A model generated the notes under the pieces. The model was not told the DNA's origin, did not search any database, and saw nothing but the letters and a program-made list of their open reading frames with translations. A DNA stretch of 64,000 nt from Bradyrhizobium lupini (lineage in GTDB: Bacteria; Pseudomonadota; Alphaproteobacteria; Rhizobiales; Xanthobacteraceae), in contig NZ_CP162553.1 in assembly GCF_040939785.1 (NCBI RefSeq), forward strand, positions 248,001 to 312,000. Reading direction: 5' to 3'. This document shows positions 27,966-36,483 of the stretch, piece by piece. The translations under genes and the position numbers were made by a program. Numbering within the stretch: the first letter of the stretch is position 1; each line of letters begins with the position of its first letter.

Positions 27966-29483
27966 GTGATCGCTGACGCGCAGCGGCGGCGTAGATTCTG
28001 GCAGATCCTGCTGTTCGCGGCCGGTCTCCTGGTGCTGACCGTGATCAGCGCCGGCTCCGTCTACCTCGTCAACAAGGCGAGAGACGACAGCAAATGGGTG
28101 ATTCACACGATCGAGGCGGAGAACCAGATCAACGCCCTCCTGCTGGAAATCCGCCGCGCCGAGAGCACCGCCCGGGGTTACCTTCTGACACAAGGCGAGG
28201 ATTTCAAGGTCGACCATGACAAGGCCGTGGCGGCCATCGTCCCGGCTCTCGACAGGCTCACGCGCCTGATCGGCGACAATCCGGAGCAACGCCAAAGCAT
28301 CGAGAAGCTGAGCGCGGCGATCGAGACTAGGCTCGGCCAGTTCGTGCAGGAGATGGACTTCATCCGGCGCGGCGAGCCGGAGAAGGCCGCAGCGCTGGTC
28401 CGCGAGATCGCCTCCACGGACACCACGGCCGCGATCGCCAATGTCGCGACCGGGATGATTCAGGAGGAGGAACGGCTGTTCCGGCTGCGAACGATCAATT
28501 CGGACCGCAGCCAGACCCTGGCCGCGTCGATGACCGGCATCGGCTCCGGCCTCGTCGTGCTGCTGGCCCTGATCTCGATCTGGCTGGTGCGGCGCTCGGC
28601 CCTTGCCCGCGACGATGCCGAGGCGCGCCTGCGCGATGCCAATGTCAATCTGGAGGGCGTGGTCGACGAACGCACGGCCGATCTGCGCGAAGCCAACAAC
28701 GAGATCCAGCGCTTTGCCTATATCGTCAGCCACGATCTGCGCTCGCCACTCGTCAACATCATGGGCTTCACCAGTGAGCTCGAAGAGCTCGGCGGCGACA
28801 TTTTCCGCCGTATCGGCAGCCTCACCCATGTCCCGGCCGACGGGCCGCCGTTGCCGGACGGCGAGATCGCACTCGAAGGTCCGGACAAGCAGCTGTCAGA
28901 GGATTTTTCCGAAGCGCTGGGCTTCATCAAGTCGTCGATCGCCAAGATGGACCGCCTGATCTCGGCGATCCTCAATCTCACCCGCGAGGGCCGGCGCGAG
29001 TTCCAGCCGGAAAAGATCGACACGCGCGAGCTGATCGAAGCCATCGTGTCGACGCTGGCGCATCAGGCCGCCGATGCGCAGGCCGAGATCCACATCGCCC
29101 CGCTGCCGGATCTCGTCAGCGACCGCCTGGCGCTGGAGCAGATCTTCTCCAATCTGATCGACAACGCCATCAAATATCTCAAGCCCGGCGTCCCCGGCGA
29201 GATCAGAATCCGCGGGCGCACCAAGCTCGGCTACGCTATCTTCGAGATCAGCGATAACGGCCGCGGCATCGACGCCAAGGACCACCAGCGGATCTTCGAC
29301 CTGTTTCGCCGCGCCGGAACCCAGGACAAGCCCGGTCAGGGCATCGGTCTTGCGCATGTGCGTGCACTTGTGCGTCGCCTCGGCGGCACCATGTCGGTAT
29401 CATCGGAACTGAATACGGGCAGCACGTTCACCATCACGCTGCCCATCACCTGGAACGCCAGCAACCGGAACGCGGATCAATGA
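27966..29483 (+). CDS. CHASE3-domain sensor histidine kinase
   Basis: An inner-membrane sensor kinase of 505 residues starting at GTG 27966. A first membrane helix (about 12-36) and a second (about 184-206) flank a CHASE3-type helical sensor ('INALLLEIRRAESTARGYLLT'). A short coiled coil leads to the HisKA domain with the phospho-acceptor H256 in 'AYIVSHDLRSPLVNIMGF'. The insert after it is longer than usual. The HATPase_c domain has the N box (FSNLIDNAIKYL), G1 (EISDNGRGID) and G2 (GQGIGLAHVR). The stop overlaps the next gene (ATGA). It is the first gene of a three-gene operon behind an EcfG promoter. The signal it senses is unknown. Confidence 0.9.
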   Translation: MIADAQRRRRFWQILLFAAGLLVLTVISAGSVYLVNKARDDSKWVIHTIEAENQINALLLEIRRAESTARGYLLTQGEDFKVDHDKAVAAIVPALDRLTRLIGDNPEQRQSIEKLSAAIETRLGQFVQEMDFIRRGEPEKAAALVREIASTDTTAAIANVATGMIQEEERLFRLRTINSDRSQTLAASMTGIGSGLVVLLALISIWLVRRSALARDDAEARLRDANVNLEGVVDERTADLREANNEIQRFAYIVSHDLRSPLVNIMGFTSELEELGGDIFRRIGSLTHVPADGPPLPDGEIALEGPDKQLSEDFSEALGFIKSSIAKMDRLISAILNLTREGRREFQPEKIDTRELIEAIVSTLAHQAADAQAEIHIAPLPDLVSDRLALEQIFSNLIDNAIKYLKPGVPGEIRIRGRTKLGYAIFEISDNGRGIDAKDHQRIFDLFRRAGTQDKPGQGIGLAHVRALVRRLGGTMSVSSELNTGSTFTITLPITWNASNRNADQ

Positions 29484-29920
29484 CTCAACCCGTCACCATC
29501 ATCATGATCGAGGACGACGAGGGCCACGCGCGGCTGATCGAGCGGAACATCCGGAGGTCCGGCGTCAACAACGAGATCATCTCCTTTGCCAACGGCACTG
29601 AGGCGATGAAGCACCTGTTCGGGCCCGACGGCAGCGGGCTCGTGCAAAAAGGCAATGCGCTCCTGATCCTGCTCGATCTCAACCTCCCCGACATGACCGG
29701 GATCGACATTTTAAAGCAGATCAAGGAGAACAAATACCTGAAGGCCTCGCCCGTGGTGGTGCTGACCACCACCGACGATTCCCAGGAAATCAAACGCTGC
29801 TACGAGCTCGGCTGCAACGTCTACATCACCAAGCCCGTGAACTACGAGAATTTCGCCAATGCCATCCGGCAGCTCGGCTTGTTCTTCTCGGTCATCCAGG
29901 TCCCGCCCGCCGCCCCATGA
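29480..29920 (+). CDS. Single-domain response regulator (CheY-like, Rcp-type)
   Basis: A stand-alone receiver domain of 146 residues with no output domain. The acidic pocket is in 'IIMIEDDEGHARLIERN'; the phospho-acceptor is D66 in 'LLILLDLNLPDMTGIDIL'; the conserved Thr is in 'VVVLTTTDDSQEI'; the lysine is K118 in 'VYITKPVNYENF'. The long loop before the acceptor ('LFGPDGSGLVQKGN') is typical of the regulators that pair with phytochromes and CHASE3 kinases. Start and stop overlap both neighbours by ATGA, so translation is coupled. It probably shuttles phosphate between the flanking kinases. Confidence 0.92.
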   Translation: MTQPVTIIMIEDDEGHARLIERNIRRSGVNNEIISFANGTEAMKHLFGPDGSGLVQKGNALLILLDLNLPDMTGIDILKQIKENKYLKASPVVVLTTTDDSQEIKRCYELGCNVYITKPVNYENFANAIRQLGLFFSVIQVPPAAP

Positions 29921-31020
29921 ATCAACGTACGCCCACACTGCTCTACATCGACGATGACGGGGCGCTGGCGCGCTTGGTCGATCGCGGCCTGACACGGCGC
30001 GGCTACAAGGTCGTTCACGCCGCAAGCGGCGAGGAAGGCCTCGAGCACATCCGCCGCGCGGCCACGACCGGCGGTATCGACGTGGTGGCGCTCGACCAAT
30101 ACATGCCCGGCCTCGACGGACTGGAAACGCTGGAGCAGATCATGGCGATCCCGGGCGCGCCGCCGGTGGTCTTCGTCACGGCCTCGCAGGATTCCAGCAT
30201 CGCGGTGACGGCGCTGAAGGCGGGCGCGGCCGATTATCTCGTCAAGGACGTCAAGGGCGACTTCATTCCCCTGCTTCACGTCGCGGCCGATGGCGCGCTG
30301 CGCCAAGCCGAATTGCAGAAGGCGCGCGAGGAAGCCGAAGCCGAGATCCATGCCTCGCGCGACCGCTACGCTGCTCTTGCAGCCGAACGCGAGCTGCTAT
30401 TGCGCGAGGTCAACCACCGCGTCGGCAACTCGCTGCAGATCATCGCCTCCCTCCTGCACCTGCAGGCCAGCTCCGCCGCGCAGGACGAGGTCAAGGCTGC
30501 GTTGACCAATGCGATGGGCCGCGTGGCCGCAGTCGCGCAAGTGCACCGCCGCCTCTACACCTCGCAAGACCTGAAGAGCGTGGTCCTGAACCAGTATCTG
30601 GACTCGCTGCTCGAGGATCTGCGCCGCTCGGCCGAGGGCAACCGGATGTCGCGCCTGACGCTGAAGGCCGAACCGATCGAGATCGATCCGGACCGTGCAG
30701 TCGCCGTCGGCATCATCGTCAACGAGCTGGTGATGAACGCGGTAAAATACGCCTACCCTGACGGCGCCGGCCCGATCCATGTGGAGCTGACCTCGCGGGG
30801 CGACGATCTCCTGCTGTCGATCAGCGACGATGGCGTCGGCGACAACGTCAAGGCCGATCCGCGCTCCACCGGCATGGGCCAGCGTATCGTCGCAGCCATG
30901 GCCAGCAAGCTCGACGCTTCGGTCGAGCGCGACCCCAACCATTCCGGAACCCGCGTCATGTTGATGTTCCGCCGTGTCCCGGCTGCCGCCGGCAAGCCGG
31001 CTGCTGCCGCAGCGAACTGA
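29917..31020 (+). CDS. Receiver-HisKA_2 histidine kinase (response regulator fused to kinase)
   Basis: A soluble 367-residue protein. Residues 1-120 form a receiver domain with acceptor D60 ('VVALDQYMPGLDG') and a conserved lysine ('ADYLVKDVKG'). A coiled coil links to a HisKA_2/HWE-like kinase with H167 in 'LLREVNHRVGNSLQIIASL' and a short HATPase ('IIVNELVMNAVKYAYPDG', 'SISDDGVGDN'). Kinases of this class commonly feed PhyR in the general stress response. Because the operon has an EcfG promoter, a feedback loop is plausible. The receiver may control the attached kinase after phosphorylation by the upstream CHASE3 kinase. Partner assignment is inference. Confidence 0.9.
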   Translation: MNQRTPTLLYIDDDGALARLVDRGLTRRGYKVVHAASGEEGLEHIRRAATTGGIDVVALDQYMPGLDGLETLEQIMAIPGAPPVVFVTASQDSSIAVTALKAGAADYLVKDVKGDFIPLLHVAADGALRQAELQKAREEAEAEIHASRDRYAALAAERELLLREVNHRVGNSLQIIASLLHLQASSAAQDEVKAALTNAMGRVAAVAQVHRRLYTSQDLKSVVLNQYLDSLLEDLRRSAEGNRMSRLTLKAEPIEIDPDRAVAVGIIVNELVMNAVKYAYPDGAGPIHVELTSRGDDLLLSISDDGVGDNVKADPRSTGMGQRIVAAMASKLDASVERDPNHSGTRVMLMFRRVPAAAGKPAAAAAN

Positions 31021-31070
31021 TCCGCACCGCCCATCGCAACCGCCTTGCGATCCTGCTATTATGACGCGCC

Positions 31071-31750
31071 ATGACTTCGCGCGACTCTGCCCCGTCTGAA
31101 ATCACGCCAGCCGTGCTGCTGCGCGCCTATGCCTGCGGCATCTTTCCGATGGCTGAAAGCGCCGATGATCCGACCCTGTTCTGGGTCGAGCCGGAGTTGC
31201 GCGGGGTCATCCCGCTCGACGGATTTCGCGTGGCCTCGCGGCTCGCGCGCACCGTGCGTTCGGATTCATTCCGCGTCACCGTTAATACCGCCTTCAAGGC
31301 CACGATCGCCGGCTGCGCCGCACCCCAAGCCGGGCGCGAGGACACCTGGATCAACAAGCGCATCCGCGACCTCTATGGCGGGCTGTACGAGCTCGGCCAT
31401 TGCCACAGCGTCGAGGCCTGGCAGGGCGAGGACCTCGTCGGCGGCCTTTACGGCGTCAGCCTGGGCCGGGCTTTTTCGGCGAAAGCATGTTCCACACCGC
31501 ACGCGATGCCTCCAAGGTCGCATTGGTGCATCTGGTCGCGCGGCTCATCCATGGCGGCTTCGAGCTGCTCGACACCCAATATGTCACCGAACACCTGAAG
31601 AGTTTTGGCGCGGCCGAGATTTCGCGGCGGCGCTACACCGCGCTGCTCGACAAGGCGCTCGCGGGCGAGCCTGGCGATTTCCTGAGGCTCTCGGCCGGCG
31701 AAGCGATCCCGGGCGCGCGCGCGCTCGAGATCATCGCCGCGCGGCAATAA
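31071..31750 (+). pseudogene. aat: Leucyl/phenylalanyl-tRNA-protein transferase, one-base frameshift
   Basis: Aat adds Leu or Phe to proteins with N-terminal Arg/Lys and so marks them for ClpAP (N-degron pathway). The N-terminal half is intact ('[19 protein letters not shown]', '[24 protein letters not shown]'). At the T-run 31472-31476 one T is missing: adding it gives '[20 protein letters not shown]', the conserved active-site region, and the frame then runs to TAA 31748-31750 for 226 residues, the normal length. All conserved blocks are present on both sides, so a homopolymer sequencing error is the simplest explanation. In this assembly the product would be truncated at about 175 residues. 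Confidence 0.88.
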
Positions 31751-31762
31751 CCGGATTATCGA

Positions 31763-31782
31763 CCAAACCCCGCGGGATTTGG
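31763..31782. terminator. Inverted repeat between convergent aat and the DUF2155 gene
   Basis: ccaaa-c-cccgcggg-a-tttgg forms a near-perfect palindrome directly between the stops of the two convergent genes. It lacks a clear T tract, so termination is only suggested. Confidence 0.35.
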
Positions 31783-31783
31783 C

Positions 31784-32788
31784 CTAGCGGCCAAACCCGG
31801 GGAAACCGAACAGACCCGGCCGCTGCTCGGGCGGCGGAGGAGGTGGCGGCGGTGCCGGCTGCTGCTGCTGGATCGGCGGTAACGGCTGCGGCGGACGCTG
31901 CTGCACCTGCTTGGGCGCGGCCTTCTTCTGCGCGGGCGGCGGCGGTGCCGGCTTGGTGCCGGGATCCGGTGCCGCGGTCGCAATCGTTTGCTGCGGCTCT
32001 TTGCAGTCGGTGAGCCAGATATCGTAGATCGGGTGCTCGACGCCGTGCAGGCCCGGACTTGCCGCGTACATCCAGCCCGAGAAGATGCGCTTCACCTCAC
32101 CCTGCAAGGTGATCTCGTCGACCTCGACGAAGGCGTCGGTGTTGGCGGCCTCGGTCGCCGGCCGCGTGTAGCAGGCGTCGGTTTTGACGCGCAGCGCCCC
32201 GAATTGCACGGTCTCGCCGATCTCCTCGTCGAAGTTGATGATGCGCCCGGTGATCTTGTCGAGGCCGGAGAAGGTCGCTTTCTTGTTCACGATCTTCTGG
32301 GCCGGCGGCTCGGTGACGACTTCGTCGCCCGGCTGAAGGCTCGCCGGCGTCTGCGGGACAGCGCCGCCCGGTCCGCCCTTCTGCTGTGGCTGGCGCTGAC
32401 CGGGCGCACCCGGGGCGCCTTGCGGATTGGGCGGAGCGACCGCGACGGGCGGCGGCTGGTTTGGCGGAGCGGCGCTAGAACCGGGCGGCGGCGCCAGAGG
32501 TTGGGTCTCGACCGGCCCCGGCATCACATTGCCCTGCCGGCCCGGCGGTGGCGCCATCGGACGTGACGGCAGCACACGGCCCTGCGGCGGCAGCTCCGGC
32601 ACCTCTTCGTCGTCATCGGGGATCTGCGGCTGCGGCTGGGGCTGGCCACGCGGAATGGTGCCGGGCGGCCGCAGCGGCGGCGGATCGGAGAAGATCGTGC
32701 CGATCTGCGCCTGCGCCGGCGTCGCAGCCGTCAGTGCGGTGGCGGCCAGAAGCGCCGCAAGACCTGTCAGGGTAAATGTTCGAAACAT
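31784..32788 (-). CDS. DUF2155 domain-containing secreted protein, proline-rich
   Basis: A 334-residue exported protein of unknown function. A signal peptide (LTGLAALLAATALTAATPAQA) is followed by about 130 residues rich in Pro, Gln and Gly. The DUF2155 core (about 160-270) has 'KKATFSGLDKITGRIINFDE', 'DACYTRP' and 'YDIWLTDCK'. The two cysteines ('ACYTRP', 'LTDCKEP') may form a disulphide. A proline/glutamine-rich tail ends the protein. DUF2155 genes neighbour accC/aat in many alphaproteobacteria, as here, but no function is established. Low-complexity ends suggest an envelope-spanning or wall-associated protein. Confidence 0.88.
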   Translation of the reverse strand: MFRTFTLTGLAALLAATALTAATPAQAQIGTIFSDPPPLRPPGTIPRGQPQPQPQIPDDDEEVPELPPQGRVLPSRPMAPPPGRQGNVMPGPVETQPLAPPPGSSAAPPNQPPPVAVAPPNPQGAPGAPGQRQPQQKGGPGGAVPQTPASLQPGDEVVTEPPAQKIVNKKATFSGLDKITGRIINFDEEIGETVQFGALRVKTDACYTRPATEAANTDAFVEVDEITLQGEVKRIFSGWMYAASPGLHGVEHPIYDIWLTDCKEPQQTIATAAPDPGTKPAPPPPAQKKAAPKQVQQRPPQPLPPIQQQQPAPPPPPPPPEQRPGLFGFPGFGR

Positions 32789-33034
32789 ATCTCGCGCGGC
32801 TTCAACAGCGAATCGGGCTTGCTGGAGGACATTCTACAGGGGCTACCGCCGCTCGCAGGCCATCCGGTTAACACGGCGAATACGGCGGGGGAAGGGCGGC
32901 ATCCCTGCCCTTCCCGGCCCGGTCTGGCCAGATCGGCCCCCGGATGGAATAGTCGAGCACGCTTCCCGGCGGCCGAGGCGGCCCGCCCCCGAAAAGAACT
33001 CCAACGATAACTGGAAACCCAGAGGTCGCTCCCC

Positions 33035-33982
33035 ATGCCCGTTGTGCTCGATCCCGATGCCGCCGCCGTCTACAAGGCCTTTCAGGAGGCCGGCCGGCCC
33101 GCCTATGAGACCCTGACCGCACCGGAAGCGCGGGCCTATTACGCGCAGGCGCGCTTTGCGACCAATCCCGAGCCACCTGACCTCGCGCGCGTCACGCCGC
33201 TGTCGATCCCGGCACCGCACGGCGCCATTCCCGCGCGCCTCTATGTTCCGAAAGAGCCGCGGCGGTATGATGGCTTGTCCCCGGCGCTGGTGTTCTTCCA
33301 CGGCGGCGGCTGGGTGATCGGCGATCTCGACTCCCATGACGTCGTCTGCGGCCAGCTCGCCGACGCCGGCGCGCTGATCGTGATCTCGGTGGACTACCGC
33401 CTCGCGCCAGAGCACAAATTTCCCGCCGCCATCGATGACGCGATCGCCGCGACCAAATGGGTCGCCGCCAACGCGCGCGAGCTCGGCATCGACGCCTCCC
33501 GGCTTTCGATCGGCGGCGATAGCGCGGGCGGCAATCTCGCCGCAGTGGTCGCGCTCGCCGCGCGCGACGGCAATGGTCCTGCGATCGCGGGCCAATTGCT
33601 GATCTACCCGGCGACCGATTTCGCCATGACGCACGGCTCTCACCGCGAACCCGAGACGAGCGTGCTGCTGACGCATTCGGTGATCCGCTGGTTCCGCGAC
33701 CATTATCTCAACGGCGCCGCCGATATCCACGACTGGCGCGCCTCGCCGGCACGGGCGACAAACCTGGCCGGCCTGCCGCCGGCCTATGTGCTGACCGCCG
33801 GTGCCGATCCCCTGCGCGACGAAGGCGACGAATATGCCGAGCGGCTGAGGCAGGCCGGCGTGGCCGTGGCTACCAAGCATTATCCCGGCCAGTTCCACGG
33901 CTTCTTCACGATGGGGAAATTGCTGCGAGAGGCCAATGTCGCCGTGAGCGAGATCGGCGCGTGGCTGAAAGGATTGGCCTGA
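33035..33982 (+). CDS. Alpha/beta hydrolase, hormone-sensitive-lipase family esterase
   Basis: A 315-residue esterase of family IV. The oxyanion-hole motif is HGGG in 'LVFFHGGGWVIGDLDSHD', the nucleophile serine is in 'SIGGDSAGGNLAAVVAL', the acidic residue is in 'TAGADPLRDEGDEYAE', and the histidine is in 'PGQFHGFFTMGK'. The cap region is N-terminal. Such enzymes hydrolyse short acyl esters or lactones; substrate unknown. It is followed 13 bases later by a membrane transporter gene, which suggests a two-gene unit importing or exporting a compound that the esterase processes. Confidence 0.92.
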   Translation: MPVVLDPDAAAVYKAFQEAGRPAYETLTAPEARAYYAQARFATNPEPPDLARVTPLSIPAPHGAIPARLYVPKEPRRYDGLSPALVFFHGGGWVIGDLDSHDVVCGQLADAGALIVISVDYRLAPEHKFPAAIDDAIAATKWVAANARELGIDASRLSIGGDSAGGNLAAVVALAARDGNGPAIAGQLLIYPATDFAMTHGSHREPETSVLLTHSVIRWFRDHYLNGAADIHDWRASPARATNLAGLPPAYVLTAGADPLRDEGDEYAERLRQAGVAVATKHYPGQFHGFFTMGKLLREANVAVSEIGAWLKGLA

Positions 33983-33995
33983 AACGCCGTTCCCG

Positions 33996-35012
33996 ATGCC
34001 GCCCGTTCTTCAAAACATATTCGCCCTCCCCCTGCGCGGGCTGACATGGCTTGGCGGCCAGGGCACCCGCGCGGTGGCCGCCGTCGTGTTCATCGCGCTC
34101 GCGGTACCGCCGCTCGGGGCGTTGTTGCGCCCCTACGTCACCGAGGCGATCTTCGTTCTGCTTTGCATCTCCTTCATGCGGGTCGATCTCGCCGCGCTCA
34201 CCGGCCATCTGCGCCGGCCGGCGCTGGTCGCGACCGCGACCGTCTGGACCATGATCGGCGTGCCTGTGATCATCGGGCTGATCGTCCATGTCACCGGGCT
34301 CACGGCGCGCGCGCCCGACCTTGCCCTGGCGTTGATGCTGCAGAGCATGGCCTCGCCGATGATGGCCGCACCGGCGCTGGCGGCGCTGATGGGCCTCGAC
34401 GCCACGCTGGTGCTGGTCACGCTGGTGAGCGCGACGGCGCTGGTACCGTTCACGGCATCGCTGTTCGCAAGCCTGTTCCTCGACGGCATGCTCAGCATCT
34501 CGCCGCCTGCGCTGGGCTTGAAGCTGCTCGGCATCCTCGCCGCATCGCTGCTGGCCGCCACCGTGATCCGACAGATCTTCGGCGCGGCCGCGATCCAGCG
34601 CCACAGGCAGCCGATCGACGGCTTCAACATCGTCATCCTGCTGGTCTTCGCGACCGCAATCATGGGCGACGTCGCGAGCGATCTCGTCGCCCGGCCGGTC
34701 TCCACCATCGGCTTCGCAGCTCTCGCCTTCGCGATCTATTTCACGCTGCTCGCCGTCACCACGCTGCTGTTCCGCCGCATCGGCTATGAGCGCGCGCTGG
34801 CGCTCGGGCTGATGGTGTCACAGCGCAATCTGGGCCTGATGCTCGCCGCGACTGCCGGCGCGCTGCCGCCCACCACCTGGCTCTATTTCGCGATGACGCA
34901 GTTTCCCATTCACCTGGCGCCCTACATGCTGATGCCGATCGCGCGGCGCTTGACGGCGCGCGCACAGGCCTCGGGCGCCGCGGCGACCGGCGGCAAGGCC
35001 GCATCGGGCTGA
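33996..35012 (+). CDS. BASS-like (bile acid:sodium symporter superfamily) transporter
   Basis: A 338-residue inner-membrane protein with about nine or ten hydrophobic segments. Helices such as 'ALVATATVWTMIGVPVIIGLI', 'LMLQSMASPMMAAPALAALMG' and 'ALALGLMVSQRNLGLMLAAT' resemble the crossing-helix regions of the BASS/arsenite-transporter group. Unlike typical members, the sequence is Ala-rich at the end with a charged tail. The assignment rests on overall pattern and is less certain than for neighbours. It is likely co-transcribed with the esterase gene. Confidence 0.6.
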   Translation: MPPVLQNIFALPLRGLTWLGGQGTRAVAAVVFIALAVPPLGALLRPYVTEAIFVLLCISFMRVDLAALTGHLRRPALVATATVWTMIGVPVIIGLIVHVTGLTARAPDLALALMLQSMASPMMAAPALAALMGLDATLVLVTLVSATALVPFTASLFASLFLDGMLSISPPALGLKLLGILAASLLAATVIRQIFGAAAIQRHRQPIDGFNIVILLVFATAIMGDVASDLVARPVSTIGFAALAFAIYFTLLAVTTLLFRRIGYERALALGLMVSQRNLGLMLAATAGALPPTTWLYFAMTQFPIHLAPYMLMPIARRLTARAQASGAAATGGKAASG

Positions 35013-35091
35013 ACCAATCCGCAAGCCTTGCCAACACGCAAGTCATGTCCGCTCTGCCGTCGCGAGGCCGCTGGTGACCAGGCGAATGTCG

Positions 35092-35268
35092 TCACGCAGC
35101 GCGCCAATGTCCCTTGTGAATGTCGAATTTCACGGCGCCTTCGTCACGCATCTTCAACAGGAGCGATTGGCAGTCGTCCTGATTCTTGATGTTCACGCGC
35201 TTCATGACTTCGAAGGTCTTCAGAGGTTTTTCGCGAAGGGCAATCAGAATCTTTTCTCGATCGGTCAT
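35092..35268 (-). CDS. Small winged-helix-like hypothetical protein
   Basis: A 58-residue protein starting at ATG 35268 after AAGGAA (MTDREKILIALREKPLKTFE...HKGHWRAA); a longer start exists but is poorer. The pattern of two helices and a short hairpin ('FEVMKRVNIKNQDDCQSLLL', 'MRDEGAVKFDIHKGHW') resembles a minimal winged helix-turn-helix. A DNA-binding role is only a guess. It stands alone between the transporter gene and the GlxA-type regulator gene. Confidence 0.6.
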   Translation of the reverse strand: MTDREKILIALREKPLKTFEVMKRVNIKNQDDCQSLLLKMRDEGAVKFDIHKGHWRAA

Positions 35269-35450
35269 TGGGGTTCCTTGCATCGGATCGGCGACGGTAC
35301 GTGTTGTACACATCGTCTACAACGGGTGCATTCGCTTGACGAGGTCCGTTCCGGCTCCAAAAGGGGAAATGCCGCGCAATATGCAAGTCTGCTCAAATAT
35401 CCAAGTGTGCTCACCCGCTCAAGCGGGCTCTCCAACTCGATCAATTCTCC

Positions 35451-36392
35451 CTACCCGGCCCTTGCCGCGCGCCGCAGCGCTTGCGGCGGCTGGCCGAAGG
35501 CGCGAATGAAGGCGCGCCGCATGCGCTCGGGATCGCGGAAACCGGTCGTCTCCGCGACGAGTTCGATCGCCTCGCGCGAGGACTGCACGCGCTCGCGCGC
35601 GACCTCGATGCGCAAGCGCTCGATGGCCTTCGAGGGCGTCGTGCCGGTCTCGGCGGCAAAGGCGCGGGCAAAATGCCGCGCGCTCATGCCGGCGCGGTCG
35701 GCGAGATCTTCGACAGTCAAGCGAGCGTCGAGGTTCTCGCGCGCCCAGGACAGCAGCGCGCCGAAGCGGCCGTTCGGCGTCTTCAATTCCAGAAGTGACG
35801 AGAATTGCGACTGGCCGCCGCTGCGGCGATGATACAGCACGAGCTGCCGCGCCGTGTCCTGCGCGATCTGCTCACCGTGATCCTCCGTCACCATCGCGAG
35901 CGCAAGGTCGATGCCGGCCGTGATGCCGGCCGACGTCCACACATTGCCGTCGCGGGTGAAAATCTGGTCCGGCTCGAACTTCACCTTGGGATAGCGCGCG
36001 ACGAAATCCCGCGTGCGTCCCCAATGCGTGGTGGCGCGGCGGCCGTCGAGCAGGCCTGCTTCGGCGAGCACATAGGCGCCCGAGCAGACGCTCGCGACCC
36101 GCACGCCCCGCCGCGCCAGCCGCTGCACGAAGGCGCGCGTGACTTCGCAGCGCGCGGCATCCGTCACGCCCGCACCTCCCGCCACGACCAGCGTCGTGAT
36201 CGCATTGGCCGACTTGAATTCGCGCGCCATCATCTCAACGCCGGACGAGCTGCGCACCGGCCCCGCGTTCACCGCCAGCACGCGGATCCCGGTCGTCGTC
36301 TTGCCCGTGCAGCGCGCCGCGATCTCGAACACGGAGATCGGGCCGGCCGCATCGAGCAACTGGAAGTCCGGGAAGATCAGGATGCCGATCAT
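35451..36392 (-). CDS. GlxA family transcriptional regulator (DJ-1/PfpI domain + AraC HTH)
   Basis: A 313-residue regulator. Residues 1-180 form a DJ-1/PfpI-like domain ('IGILIFPDFQLLDAAGPISV') with the nucleophile-elbow cysteine in 'VASVCSGAYVLAEAGLL'. The C-terminal 100 residues are an AraC-type double helix-turn-helix ('TVEDLADRAGMSARHFARAF' and 'ELVAETTGFRDPERMRRAF'). It is divergent from a gene for a single-domain DJ-1 enzyme (36484), 91 bases away. The usual arrangement is that the regulator controls its divergent neighbour. The ligand is unknown. Confidence 0.9.
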   Translation of the reverse strand: MIGILIFPDFQLLDAAGPISVFEIAARCTGKTTTGIRVLAVNAGPVRSSSGVEMMAREFKSANAITTLVVAGGAGVTDAARCEVTRAFVQRLARRGVRVASVCSGAYVLAEAGLLDGRRATTHWGRTRDFVARYPKVKFEPDQIFTRDGNVWTSAGITAGIDLALAMVTEDHGEQIAQDTARQLVLYHRRSGGQSQFSSLLELKTPNGRFGALLSWARENLDARLTVEDLADRAGMSARHFARAFAAETGTTPSKAIERLRIEVARERVQSSREAIELVAETTGFRDPERMRRAFIRAFGQPPQALRRAARAG

Positions 36393-36483
36393 GGTTATGT
36401 CCGAAAGCGAGGGAAATACGCCATTCTGGACGGAAAGGCATCATGAGAGGCTGCTTCCGTCAAGCTCATAATTGGAGGCTCTC

